64,000 nt of DNA, from assembly GCA_944324825.1 (NCBI GenBank), contig CALUXU010000006.1:104790-168789 (forward strand). The letters run 5' to 3'. Positions 1-7,402 of this stretch are shown piece after piece. Source of the stretch: Candidatus Gastranaerophilales bacterium (GTDB taxonomy: Bacteria; Cyanobacteriota; Vampirovibrionia; Gastranaerophilales; Gastranaerophilaceae). The notes below the pieces were generated by a model. The model searched no databases and had not been told where the DNA came from. It worked only from the letters and a program-made list of their open reading frames with translations. Made by a program: the position numbers and the translations under genes. Numbering within the stretch: position 1 is the first letter of the stretch; the number at the start of each line of letters is the position of its first letter.

Positions 1-469
1 TTTTACGTTCGATATAAGGCGGTAGAGGAACATTTCCGACGTTATCAAGAATATGGTATAAGTCACCGTCATATATGAGTTCTACAAGCCATTTCCCTGC
101 ATCTTCCAGCGGTTTTAAAACTTTTACCGCTAATTCATCAGATATGGTTATTAAAGTATCTTTTTTTACCCTCTTTGAAGGCTTGATAAGAACTTCCCAA
201 TGTTTAGGCTCTTTCTCTTTCAGAAGAAAGACTTCTATTTTTGCCCCTGTATCTTTTGTGCCGTATAAACGTGCAGGTATAACCTTCGTATTATTCAAAA
301 TTAACACGCAATCGTCATTTATATAATCAACAATATCGTAAAAATGAGCATGCTCTATCGTTTGCGATTCAGGATTAATAACGAGCATTTTTGAATAATC
401 ACGTTTGTCAGCCGGAAACTGAGCTATAAGCTCTTCCGGAAGTTCATAATCGAATTCTGATACTAACAT
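1..469 (-). CDS. queA: QueA, S-adenosylmethionine:tRNA ribosyltransferase-isomerase (N-terminal part)
   Basis: QueA transfers and isomerises the ribosyl part of S-adenosylmethionine onto 7-aminomethyl-7-deazaguanine in tRNA, giving epoxyqueuosine at wobble position 34. The gene runs off the left window edge, so only about 156 N-terminal residues are visible. They read like the family: a FDYELPEELIAQ start, the NNTKVIPARLYG block near residue 70 and a PLPPYIERK block at the cut. The ATG overlaps the yidC stop codon by one base (TAATG), which suggests translational coupling. No truncation or frameshift is visible inside the window. The family call rests on several colinear conserved blocks and is secure. 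Confidence 0.95.
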   Translation of the reverse strand, partial: MLVSEFDYELPEELIAQFPADKRDYSKMLVINPESQTIEHAHFYDIVDYINDDCVLILNNTKVIPARLYGTKDTGAKIEVFLLKEKEPKHWEVLIKPSKRVKKDTLITISDELAVKVLKPLEDAGKWLVELIYDGDLYHILDNVGNVPLPPYIERK

Positions 470-1551
470 TATTCCTTAGCCTTTATTTGTTTAGCATTTG
501 CAACATCATCTTCATCAATTGCAGCTTTTTTCTTAGCATCTTCAAGCTCTAACTGTTTGTTAATCGCAAGAGTTTGTATAATCTGTACAATGTTACTTGA
601 GATTAAGTATAAAAGTACCCCGGCAGGAATCGGAATGAATACAAAAGTACCGCACAACATAATCGGCATAAACATATTCATTGACTTCTGCATAGCTTCC
701 TGACTAGGATCCATTTGTTGATTCTTAGTCATGGACATCATAGCTTTTTGGGATGCAACCATTGTCAACCCAAAGATAATGATTAGAGCTAAGACATCAA
801 AATGAAGAGTCGTTTTAACCGCTTTAGACGGAACTGTCGCAGTTAAAATACCGTCTTTTCTTGTGAAAGTAAATTTTTCTGTTTCTTTAGTTTGTAAGTT
901 AGTAATAGCAATATCAGCTTTTTGAATTTGGTCTAATTGACTGAATTTCAAATCTAAGCTATCAAGACTTACTTTTAAATCGATTGGTTCCCCCGGAACA
1001 AGTTCACCTTGAACAACAACCGCTTTATTAGGTTTTTCAATCTTGATGTTATCAAGTTTTTCATTTTTCAAATAAACTGTTGCAGTTTTACCGGTCACAA
1101 AAGTTGAGTAAGCAGATGCCCCCATTACACCGTTATTTGAGATACCGGCATTGGTTCTTAGAGTTGCATCAAGACTCTTGATAAACAAGAACGGTGACTG
1201 ACCTGCCATTTGAATAAATTGCGGGCTCATCAGAGATGAATACAAAAGAATAAATATAGGCATTTGGATTAAAAGAGGGAAACAACCTGCCATAGGGTTA
1301 AATTTGTGCTCTTTATAAAAATCCATCATCTTTTTCTGCATCATCTGCGGATCGTTTTTGTAACGTTCTTGAATAGCCTTCATTTTAGGCTGCAAGATTT
1401 GCATTGTCCTCATAGAACGTTGTTGAGAAACGCCGAGAGGCCACATAGCCAATCTTACAATCACAGTCAACAGAATAATACCAAGCCCGTAGCTGCCCGA
1501 TACACCTGACAATATTTTTAAACATTTAATAGTTAAAGTTACGAAATCCAT
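469..1551 (-). CDS. yidC: YidC/Oxa1-family membrane protein insertase
   Basis: YidC inserts and folds inner-membrane proteins, alone or with SecYEG. At 360 residues it is a short form without the large N-terminal periplasmic domain of proteobacterial YidC. The first hydrophobic segment lies at about 15-35, followed by the conserved charged cytoplasmic hairpin (QPKMKAIQERYKNDPQ) and a second segment at about 85-110 (PLLIQMPIFILLYSSL). Residues about 125-250 form an unusual Lys/Asp-rich, beta-like insertion between transmembrane segments. The last segments at about 255-345 end in a charged tail. A GGGAAGAGAG ribosome site precedes the ATG. The gene is coupled to queA by a one-base overlap. No rnpA or rpmH is visible upstream, where the tRNA and mobile element lie. 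Confidence 0.95.
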   Translation of the reverse strand: MDFVTLTIKCLKILSGVSGSYGLGIILLTVIVRLAMWPLGVSQQRSMRTMQILQPKMKAIQERYKNDPQMMQKKMMDFYKEHKFNPMAGCFPLLIQMPIFILLYSSLMSPQFIQMAGQSPFLFIKSLDATLRTNAGISNNGVMGASAYSTFVTGKTATVYLKNEKLDNIKIEKPNKAVVVQGELVPGEPIDLKVSLDSLDLKFSQLDQIQKADIAITNLQTKETEKFTFTRKDGILTATVPSKAVKTTLHFDVLALIIIFGLTMVASQKAMMSMTKNQQMDPSQEAMQKSMNMFMPIMLCGTFVFIPIPAGVLLYLISSNIVQIIQTLAINKQLELEDAKKKAAIDEDDVANAKQIKAKE

Positions 1552-1842
1552 ACTCTCTTCCCTGTCTTTTTAAATTTTACAACATGCCTGCAAGCAAATT
1601 CTGCGATTCGGCTTACGATTAAAAATACATTAAATAAAGGCTCAAGTCAATTATTTGTATGAGATTAAAATAAAGACTTTACAAAAAAAAATTATTTGTT
1701 AATATAATATTACATCAGGGGTTCCGATAGAGGGGCCGGGTGAAAGAAATTGGAGATTCCTCAGGTAGCTTGAGAAAGTTTCAATATTTGGAGCAAGCTC
1801 CACCATTGAGGAAGTGACAATTGAATAAAGTTTTAAAAATAT
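1552..1842. other. Gap between yidC and tRNA-Asn, with a foldable segment at 1757-1813
   Basis: No protein gene is visible in these 291 bases. Positions 1757-1763 (TTCCTCA) and 1807-1813 (TGAGGAA) are a perfect 7-bp inverted repeat. It encloses a GGAGC-AA-GCTCC hairpin at 1790-1801. The right arm of this segment (1797-1811) is also the reverse complement of part of the D-arm of the tRNA that follows, so it could pair with that tRNA. It may be a decayed tRNA-like sequence or an upstream regulatory fold. No known RNA family was recognised. The short stretch 1719-1741 is notably G-rich. Confidence 0.4.
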
Positions 1843-1914
1843 TCCTCAGTAGCTCAATGGTGGAGCAACCGGCTGTTAACCGGTAGGTTGTTGGTTCGAG
1901 CCCAACCTGGGGAG
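1843..1914 (+). tRNA. tRNA-Asn (anticodon GTT)
   Basis: A complete cloverleaf can be drawn by eye. The acceptor stem is TCCTCAG (1843-1849) with CTGGGGA (1907-1913), with one G-T pair, and the discriminator is G1914. The anticodon stem ACCGG/CCGGT (1868-1872/1880-1884) encloses loop CTGTTAA with anticodon GTT at 1875-1877. The T arm GTTGG/CCAAC (1890-1894/1902-1906) encloses TTCGAGC. The 3' CCA is not encoded. A T run follows as a terminator. The 3' half overlaps, on the other strand, the end of the serine recombinase gene, and this tRNA appears to be the integration site of the neighbouring element. Confidence 0.95.
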
Positions 1915-3390
1915 TTTTTTATTGGAAAGGCTGTTTTTAATGACAGCCTTAAATATTGGATTAGGCTCTATGATTAGGTTTTCGCCATCGTAAGAAAAGT
2001 TCGAACATACTATTTTTACAATCCTTCTTTTTTGTTCAGCATTCCCCTTAAGAAACGCACTATGACAGCATTTGCAGAAGTCTAATAAAGAGTTCGAACG
2101 TTCAAAAAAGGTCTTAGTAATTTTAAGCATTTCTTGCTCTTCAAGAATTAATGTTCTGCGTTCAGTTTCCCATTCTTGTATATTTGATTTGAGACTTTCA
2201 GATGAGCCAAACCCACTTTCAAATGCTTCCTTTAGCATTTTATCTATTTTATCAATTCTCTTTCGTATAATCTTTTTTTGCGTTTCATAACTTGAATTTT
2301 GTTGAGCATGAACTTTTTTTAATCCATCTATAACCAATTGTTTAGTTTCTTCTGGAACCGTGATTAGTTTTAAAATATTAGTGAAAGCCTCATTAATTTT
2401 AATTTCGTTGATATAACTGTCTTTTTTACAATCTCCACCTCGATTACCTGTACAGTGATAATGGATGTAATATTTTACTCCACCATTTTTTGTTGTTTTT
2501 TTATGTCGTTCTCCTGTAAAATAGCAACCACATTTTGCACAAGTAATACAACCATTATAAGGAAATTCTGTATGGGTTTGTCTACCTTTATTGGGGGTAT
2601 CAAGTCTTTTTTGTGCTGCATAGAATGTAGCCTCGTCAATAATTGGAGGATAAGTACCTTCAACAAGGTTACCATCATAATAAAACTTCCCAGTATATGC
2701 AAATCTACGAAGTATCATATCAATCGAGGATTTACAAACTTTATTTCCCTTTTTGTTCCTAAAACCCATCTTATATAATTTAGAAGCAATTGTGCGAGAA
2801 GAATCTCCATTTAAACACATAGTAAATGCTTGTCGAACAAAAAATGCACTTTCTTCATCTATCACCATTTCTTTATATCTACTACCAGGTTTTTGAATAT
2901 TTTTATAACCATAAGGTGGATGATTAGGATATTGACCAGTTGCAACTTTACCCCTAATACCTTCTTTTGTTCTCATTGCTCCTGTTTTTCGTTCAAGTTC
3001 AGCAAACACCATTGAAACTTGTCGCATAGCTTCAACTTGTAGTCCTTCTCCATTTACATCAGTTACAGTAAGTAACTTTATATCATAATTTGCAAAGAAT
3101 GGAGCAAGTGTTGCTGAATAATCACCAACATTTCTTGATATTCGGTCTAATTTCCATATTATAACAGCTTTTACTTTGTTCTTTTCATCACTGCAATATT
3201 CTAATAAGCTTTGCAAACCAGGTCTATTTAAGTCTTTGGCTGAAATACCTTCATCCTTAAAAGTCTTAACTATTTTATAACCATTTTTTAAAGCAAATTC
3301 CATATTGTTGGTAATCTGCTGACCTATACTGAATCCATGTTTTGCTTGGTCGTCAGAGGATACTCTAACGTAACTAACTGCATTTTCCAT
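1876..3390 (-). CDS. Large serine recombinase (site-specific integrase)
   Basis: Large serine recombinases integrate and excise mobile elements through a phosphoserine-DNA intermediate. The 504-residue protein starts with the resolvase fold (AVSYVRVSSDDQ, nucleophile Ser11). A Recombinase domain follows at about 170-280, then a zinc-ribbon with CAKCGC and a later Cys pair (about 285-330), then a Lys/Glu-rich coiled coil (about 360-440). The ATG at 3390 is chosen over an upstream TTG at 3408 because GGAG sits seven bases before it. The last residues (LGSNQQPTG) are encoded antisense to the tRNA-Asn, and the stop codon falls in its anticodon loop. Position and family indicate the integrase of the element to its right. 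Confidence 0.93.
   Translation of the reverse strand: MENAVSYVRVSSDDQAKHGFSIGQQITNNMEFALKNGYKIVKTFKDEGISAKDLNRPGLQSLLEYCSDEKNKVKAVIIWKLDRISRNVGDYSATLAPFFANYDIKLLTVTDVNGEGLQVEAMRQVSMVFAELERKTGAMRTKEGIRGKVATGQYPNHPPYGYKNIQKPGSRYKEMVIDEESAFFVRQAFTMCLNGDSSRTIASKLYKMGFRNKKGNKVCKSSIDMILRRFAYTGKFYYDGNLVEGTYPPIIDEATFYAAQKRLDTPNKGRQTHTEFPYNGCITCAKCGCYFTGERHKKTTKNGGVKYYIHYHCTGNRGGDCKKDSYINEIKINEAFTNILKLITVPEETKQLVIDGLKKVHAQQNSSYETQKKIIRKRIDKIDKMLKEAFESGFGSSESLKSNIQEWETERRTLILEEQEMLKITKTFFERSNSLLDFCKCCHSAFLKGNAEQKRRIVKIVCSNFSYDGENLIIEPNPIFKAVIKNSLSNKKLPRLGSNQQPTG
1899..1915 (+). repeat. Candidate attachment repeat, left copy (tRNA-Asn 3' end)
   Basis: The 17-bp string AGCCCAACCTGGGGAGT covers the last 16 bases of the tRNA-Asn and one base beyond. 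It recurs exactly at 31721-31737, also followed by a T-rich run. With a recombinase gene immediately inside the left copy, the pair would define a 29.8-kb integrated element. The right copy could instead be an independent tRNA-end duplication, because a related 60-bp repeat exists there. The identity of the repeats is seen directly; their role as attL/attR is inferred. Confidence 0.55.
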
Positions 3391-3392
3391 TT

Positions 3393-3641
3393 TTATTCTC
3401 CATTGCACTGCATTATAGCATCGTCATTTTCATATTGCCAGGTCATAATTTCTTCAAATACACTAAGATATTGAACCAATCCTTTTGCAATAGTTTCTTC
3501 AGAAATATCATCTTCAGAATTAATATCTAACTTAACTATAACATTAGTAGTTTTCTTACCTTTTCCAACAGTGAAAGAATATTCTTCAATTTCTGAAGAA
3601 TAAAGTGTTTGGTTATTAACTTTTTTACCAGTTTCTTTCAC
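3393..3641 (-). CDS. Hypothetical 82-aa protein upstream of the integrase
   Basis: No family was recognised. The protein is acidic and soluble, with a Lys-rich beta-like N-terminal half (SFTVGKGKKTTNVIVKLDI) and a helical C-terminal half ending in NDDAIMQCNGE. It starts at a GTG, with a weak AAAGG about ten bases upstream; no ATG is available in frame. It stops two bases before the integrase start codon, so the two are almost certainly co-transcribed. By position it could be a recombination directionality factor or a small regulator, but nothing in the sequence proves this. The inverted repeats at 3641-3697 lie at its start. Confidence 0.7.
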   Translation of the reverse strand: MKETGKKVNNQTLYSSEIEEYSFTVGKGKKTTNVIVKLDINSEDDISEETIAKGLVQYLSVFEEIMTWQYENDDAIMQCNGE

Positions 3642-3697
3642 TATGAATATACCTTTGAATTATGGAAAGGAATTATTCCTTTGCTCTATATTCATAG
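3641..3697. promoter_or_regulatory. Nested inverted repeats at the head of the integrase operon
   Basis: The arms CTATGAATATA (3641-3651) and TATATTCATAG (3687-3697) are a perfect 11-bp inverted repeat. Nested inside is AAAGGAAT-T-ATTCCTTT (3666-3682), a perfect 8-bp palindrome arm pair. The outer left arm touches the GTG of the 82-aa gene. This arrangement suits an operator that controls integrase expression, or an accessory recombination site. No protein partner can be named. Confidence 0.6.
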
Positions 3698-3808
3698 TCT
3701 AAAATTGTTTTATGTTTACTAAAAGATACTGAGAAATATTTAAGCTTGAATGCTTATTGTTTCTAGTTCAATGAATTTACTTTTGGTAAGATTAAAGTAA
3801 TTTTATGT

Positions 3809-4801
3809 TTAAAGGAGAGACTTCTTAAAATCTTCATATTCTTTTTTCAAAGAAGGTATTAGTTTTATTTTATTGCTAAACTCACGATATAATACCATAT
3901 CTATATTAAATTCATCTTTGTTTTGTTTATTTGAATAAATCAATCGAAGTTTGCGATTTTTTGTTCTTTTTAGAATTTGACGAACACGAGTGTTAAATAT
4001 AGACCTTTCTTTATCAAATGTACTTTCGGATCTAAATGCTTTGCTTCTGAAAAATATATCTTTTTCTATTGAATAAGGCTCAAATTGTTTAATAGAATCA
4101 ACAACACAATAAAGAACATGATATATTCTCCATTGGGGTTCAGTTAATGATAATTCATCTGGATTTTTAGCATCAGTTTGTGTTTTGGGCTTATAGTTAT
4201 TATAAAATTTAGAAATATCAACTACAGCTTCAAACCCAAAATCATTTTCATGATTTCCTTTATAGTTTTGGTGTTTTAACTTTATTGCAGATGTATGAGG
4301 TATCATTTCTTTAGGAGGAAATAATTCATACTTAAGTTCTTTTAAGATAATTTCATTCTTTGTTAGTCCATACAATAAAATTGGGATAATCTCACTATTA
4401 TTAATATAATAATGGGTTAAATTATGCTTAGCATTAATAGATTTTACGAATTCCCTTATTTTTGCTAGAAACGTATATTCTTCGTATGGATGAAGTTCAT
4501 CATTAGAACAATATTCAGCATATTCTCTTAAAAAATTCTCTAGTTCATCTATATTACACGTTTTTAGTTGTAAATTATAAGCTCCCTCTATTCCACGATA
4601 AATACCTTTTAAACGTTTTTTGTCCTTATCTAATTCCAAAAACTTATTTTCATCTTTTATTATTTTTTGATACAAATTATTTAAAATTTCACAATATAGT
4701 TCTGTACTTTTTTCTGGAGCAGAATCAACTGAAATTAGCTTATTTCGCCTATAATACAAATCTAATAATATACATAATTCAAAATTTGATAAATCAACCA
4801 T
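3809..4801 (-). CDS. Hypothetical 330-aa protein
   Basis: No domain was recognised. The protein is a mostly helical, Lys/Glu/Tyr-rich soluble chain without signal peptide or membrane segment. Its C-terminal third (about 240-315) is strongly basic (RVRQILKRTKNRKLRL), which could be a nucleic-acid-binding region. It starts at an ATG at 4801 with no good ribosome site, and it is divergent from the methyltransferase gene at 4869 with a 67-bp shared control region. It lies in the phage-like left arm of the element, between the integrase operon and the methyltransferase, so it is likely accessory. Confidence 0.75.
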   Translation of the reverse strand: MVDLSNFELCILLDLYYRRNKLISVDSAPEKSTELYCEILNNLYQKIIKDENKFLELDKDKKRLKGIYRGIEGAYNLQLKTCNIDELENFLREYAEYCSNDELHPYEEYTFLAKIREFVKSINAKHNLTHYYINNSEIIPILLYGLTKNEIILKELKYELFPPKEMIPHTSAIKLKHQNYKGNHENDFGFEAVVDISKFYNNYKPKTQTDAKNPDELSLTEPQWRIYHVLYCVVDSIKQFEPYSIEKDIFFRSKAFRSESTFDKERSIFNTRVRQILKRTKNRKLRLIYSNKQNKDEFNIDMVLYREFSNKIKLIPSLKKEYEDFKKSLL

Positions 4802-4868
4802 AAGGCTATTATAACAGAAATAATTCTTACAAGTTATTTAAAATGTACCATTCATTACATTTTTATAC

Positions 4869-5444
4869 ATGAAAGAAGACATATTTAGAAATATCGGTGC
4901 TACAAATCATTCAATATCCAAAATTAGGGCTGAGAATGATTATTACGCAACAGACCCTATTGCAGGGTATTTATTATTAGAAGTTGAACCAGATTTAGCC
5001 AACATTTGGGAGTGTGCTTGTGGAGCAGGACACTTGGCAAAGGTATTTGAGTCTTTTAGCAAATTAAGTAAAGCTACAGATTTAATTGATAGAGGTTATG
5101 GAGATGTTGAAGACTTCTTGCTTAATAAAGAGCCATATAATAACGGTGATATTGTTACCAATCCTCCATATAAGTATGCTCAGCAGTTCGTTGAACATGC
5201 TTTAAGTAAGGTTGATGTTGGTCGCAAAGTCTGTATGTTTCTTAAAGTCCTGTTCTTGGAAGGGAAAGCACGAAAAGAATTATTCAATAAATATCCTCCA
5301 AAGACTATTTATATTTCAAGTTCAAGAATTAATTGTGCAAAAAATGGCGATTTTGATACCTATACATCTTCTGCTATTGCCTATGCTTGGTTTATATGGG
5401 AAAAGGGCTATTGTGGAGAGACCATTATTAAATGGACTAATTAG
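4869..5444 (+). CDS. Phage-type DNA N6-adenine methyltransferase
   Basis: The 191-residue protein has the two signatures of an SAM-dependent amino-methyltransferase: a motif I region WECACGAGHLAK (about 47-58) and the catalytic NPPY at 98-101. The N-terminal NDYYATDP block is typical of short phage adenine methyltransferases that lack a target-recognition domain. It would methylate adenine N6 in DNA, perhaps to protect the element from host restriction. No cognate endonuclease is adjacent, so it is an orphan by context. The target sequence cannot be read from the protein. The gene is divergent from the 330-aa gene. Confidence 0.88.
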   Translation: MKEDIFRNIGATNHSISKIRAENDYYATDPIAGYLLLEVEPDLANIWECACGAGHLAKVFESFSKLSKATDLIDRGYGDVEDFLLNKEPYNNGDIVTNPPYKYAQQFVEHALSKVDVGRKVCMFLKVLFLEGKARKELFNKYPPKTIYISSSRINCAKNGDFDTYTSSAIAYAWFIWEKGYCGETIIKWTN

Positions 5445-5601
5445 TTTTTATTTACTCATTGAATTGCATTGCAGTGGGTAAAGTTTCAGAAATTTTGGAC
5501 AGTTTCTGTGAGAATTTAATCTGAAACCCTTGTAAATTGTTACATATAGCTCTATCAATATCACTTGACAAGATGAGAAAAACGATGCATCATTAGACCG
5601 A

Positions 5602-5615
5602 AAGCAGCGCTGCTT
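5602..5615. promoter_or_regulatory. 14-bp perfect palindrome in the 5445-5649 gap
   Basis: AAGCAGCGCTGCTT is a perfect palindrome 35 bp before the next gene. It sits in a 205-bp non-coding stretch that otherwise shows only a TTGACA-like hexamer at about 5564. It could be an operator for the small-gene cassette that follows. No matching regulator was identified. Confidence 0.4.
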
Positions 5616-5649
5616 CTAGTTATTAGGCAAAATAATAAGGAGCAAAAAC

Positions 5650-5943
5650 ATGCAAAACAGAATTATCACAACAAACTTGAACCTTGAAAATGAAATCAGA
5701 TTAATCAAAAGTTATGAAGCAAAAGAAAAAGAATTAAAGGAACTTCGAGAAGAAAAAGAAGCTGAACTTAAAAAGTTATTGGATAATGCAGGCTTAGAAG
5801 AATTAGAAGTCGGAGCATTCACAATCAGATTTACTAATGTGGTTAGAAACAACTTCAATACATCAGCTTTCAAAAAGAAATACTTAGAACTTTATAATTC
5901 CTTCATCAAACAGACTAATTACAGGAAGTTCACAATTTCATAG
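5650..5943 (+). CDS. Phage-like small protein with coiled-coil N terminus (97 aa)
   Basis: The N-terminal half (about 15-55) is a charged coiled coil rich in Lys, Glu and Leu. The C-terminal half holds a block reading RFTNVVRNNFNTSAFKK, then YLELYNSF and RKFTIS. This combination resembles short uncharacterised phage proteins found near replication genes. The function is unknown; a DNA-end-binding or nuclease-inhibitor role would be speculation. An AAGGAG ribosome site lies eight bases before the ATG. It opens a co-oriented cassette of small genes up to the resolvase, separated by similar GC hairpins. Confidence 0.75.
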   Translation: MQNRIITTNLNLENEIRLIKSYEAKEKELKELREEKEAELKKLLDNAGLEELEVGAFTIRFTNVVRNNFNTSAFKKKYLELYNSFIKQTNYRKFTIS

Positions 5944-5974
5944 AGGGGTTAATCCCCTCCTCCCCATTAAGGGG
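5944..5974 (+). repeat. Intergenic GGGG/CCCC hairpin pair, copy 1
   Basis: Just after a stop codon lie two adjacent hairpins: AGGGG-TTAAT-CCCCT (5944-5958) and CCCC-ATTAA-GGGG (5962-5974). Because all arms are G4 or C4, the two could also pair alternatively. A like pair occurs at 6457-6487 and a single long one at 7176-7196. No T tract follows, so they are not simple terminators. Confidence 0.75.
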
Positions 5975-6013
5975 TAACAATTAAGCAATAGTAAAAGATG
6001 AAAGGATTATAAA

Positions 6014-6451
6014 ATGACAGCAACATATAATACCGTAGAAAAGATTTATAGCAGAAATTATGGTAGTGATAGATTATTTAAAAGACCATATTGCCAATGT
6101 TTGAATTACACACAAGGTATATTCGATTTTCAGAAAACACTAGATGCTTTTTGGATAGTCGATAATATGGTTTCATATATGCCAACAATTATGAAATCTT
6201 ATGAAGAAAAAGGTTTTGAATTTTATGTTGTAGAGATTGTTCTAAACAAAGACCATCAGGGCTACATGGAAGTATTCACAGAAGGATATGTTGGGAATGA
6301 TTATAAAGAGCATATAGAGATTATCAAACAAGAAATACCATACATTGATTTACCTCTTAATGGAAATGAGACAACAACATATAAGTTTTTCTTATCATTA
6401 TCAGCATTAGAACCTGTTAAATTTACGTTTTACCTAACATCAGAATATTGA
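6014..6451 (+). CDS. Hypothetical 145-aa protein, possibly DUF6876-like
   Basis: The order of features is reminiscent of the DUF6876 family: a YTQGIFDFQKTLDAFWIVD block (about 34-52), a central region reading FEFYVVEIVL, a DLPL turn and a C-terminal TSEY. Members occur on plasmids and conjugative elements and have no known biochemical role. The protein is soluble and acidic. The start ATG follows GAAAGGATTATAAA, a ribosome site pattern repeated before the next gene. It is part of the hairpin-separated cassette and is likely an element accessory gene. Confidence 0.65.
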   Translation: MTATYNTVEKIYSRNYGSDRLFKRPYCQCLNYTQGIFDFQKTLDAFWIVDNMVSYMPTIMKSYEEKGFEFYVVEIVLNKDHQGYMEVFTEGYVGNDYKEHIEIIKQEIPYIDLPLNGNETTTYKFFLSLSALEPVKFTFYLTSEY

Positions 6452-6456
6452 TTATA

Positions 6457-6487
6457 AGGGGATTTAATCCCCTACCCCTTAAAGGGG
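6457..6487 (+). repeat. Intergenic GGGG/CCCC hairpin pair, copy 2
   Basis: AGGGGAT-TTA-ATCCCCT (6457-6473) is followed by CCCC-TTAAA-GGGG (6475-6487). The layout is the same as at 5944-5974, again placed right after a stop codon and about 45 bp before the next start, followed by a similar GAAAGGATTTATAA leader. Confidence 0.75.
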
Positions 6488-6531
6488 CAATGGTTAAGAA
6501 GTAATAAATTAATGTGAAAGGATTTATAACA

Positions 6532-7167
6532 ATGGGGCAAAGAACAGCATTTTTAATCAAAAGAACATACTGGGATGGAAAAGTAAATATAAGATTAGTC
6601 CACCATCAATGGGGCATAGGTCGAGTTATGCACAATAACTTTATTAAAGCATTTATGGAAATGGTTACAAATAGAGATTATGAAAAGACTCTAAAGGATT
6701 TTATGAAGATTATTGATTGCGAGCATTCACTGTATTTAGAAAGGAATTTCAGAAAGGGAAGTCTATCAATTCCAGATGTATTTGATAAGAAAGTTATAAA
6801 AAGATATTTCAATAAAACTGATAATAACAATGGAGGAATGATTATCGACATAAAAGAAAAACAATCTGATAAAGAGCCTTATGGATTAGATATTGAAGAT
6901 TTAAAGATTGGTTTTATTGTAGGGTATGAAGAATGTGAGTATGACTACAATACAAGTAAATACATTGGTGATAAACCTTTTGAAAGATTATACACAGGTG
7001 AAGAATACGTTAAAATCTCTTGTGATGGAGAGTATGCTTATCCAGAATTCTTAGAAATGTGGAAAGGATTTATAAATCAATATGATATTAAAGAAATATC
7101 CGACTCAAATAAAGATACTGATGTGTTTAATATATCAGATAATCCAAGTGATGATTTGGTTGCATAG
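6532..7167 (+). CDS. Hypothetical 211-aa protein
   Basis: No family was recognised. The N terminus reads GQRTAFLIKRTYWDGKVNIR followed by HHQWG, a pattern that recurs in uncharacterised mobile-element proteins. The remainder is acidic, with a Gly/Asp/Tyr-rich middle. I chose the ATG at 6532, which has GAAAGGA upstream, over a GTG at 6514 that lies inside that leader. The protein has no signal peptide or membrane span. The next gene follows after a single hairpin. Its placement in the cassette suggests an element maintenance or anti-defence role, but there is no direct evidence. Confidence 0.7.
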   Translation: MGQRTAFLIKRTYWDGKVNIRLVHHQWGIGRVMHNNFIKAFMEMVTNRDYEKTLKDFMKIIDCEHSLYLERNFRKGSLSIPDVFDKKVIKRYFNKTDNNNGGMIIDIKEKQSDKEPYGLDIEDLKIGFIVGYEECEYDYNTSKYIGDKPFERLYTGEEYVKISCDGEYAYPEFLEMWKGFINQYDIKEISDSNKDTDVFNISDNPSDDLVA

Positions 7168-7175
7168 ATGATTTT

Positions 7176-7196
7176 AAGGGGGATTAATTCCCCCTT
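7176..7196 (+). repeat. Intergenic G5/C5 hairpin, copy 3
   Basis: AAGGGGG-ATTAATT-CCCCCTT is a perfect 7-bp stem just after the stop of the 211-aa gene. The ATTAAT loop matches those of copies 1 and 2. It is the third such structure in three successive gene gaps. Confidence 0.75.
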
Positions 7197-7218
7197 ATAC
7201 AAAATAAAGGAATTAATA

Positions 7219-7401
7219 ATGGAACGAAAAATAAAAATATTAATTGATTATTTATATGCTTTTAATGACTCATTAACAAAAGCAGAGTTGCAAAGAATAC
7301 TAAGACGATTGAAAGATTGCGGTGTTAAAAATATGACTTTTGGAAATCAGAAATTTGAATTAACAAATGATTTCATCAAGTCAGTAAAAGGGGTTTGTTA
7401 G
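7219..7401 (+). CDS. Hypothetical 60-aa protein
   Basis: This small basic protein begins MERKIKILIDYLYAF, continues with a helix rich in Leu and Arg (ELQRILRRLKDCG) and ends in KSVKGVC. No family was recognised. The ATG at 7219 follows AAAGG at a suitable distance; the longer open frame upstream crosses the hairpin and is not used. The next gene starts one base after its stop, so the two are co-translated. It might be a small DNA-binding or adaptor protein, but this is unproved. Confidence 0.6.
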   Translation: MERKIKILIDYLYAFNDSLTKAELQRILRRLKDCGVKNMTFGNQKFELTNDFIKSVKGVC

Positions 7402-7402
7402 T

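Noticed and set aside
5212..5481. Second plus-strand frame inside the methyltransferase gene
   Set aside because: It is out of frame with a well-supported methyltransferase and has no ribosome site.
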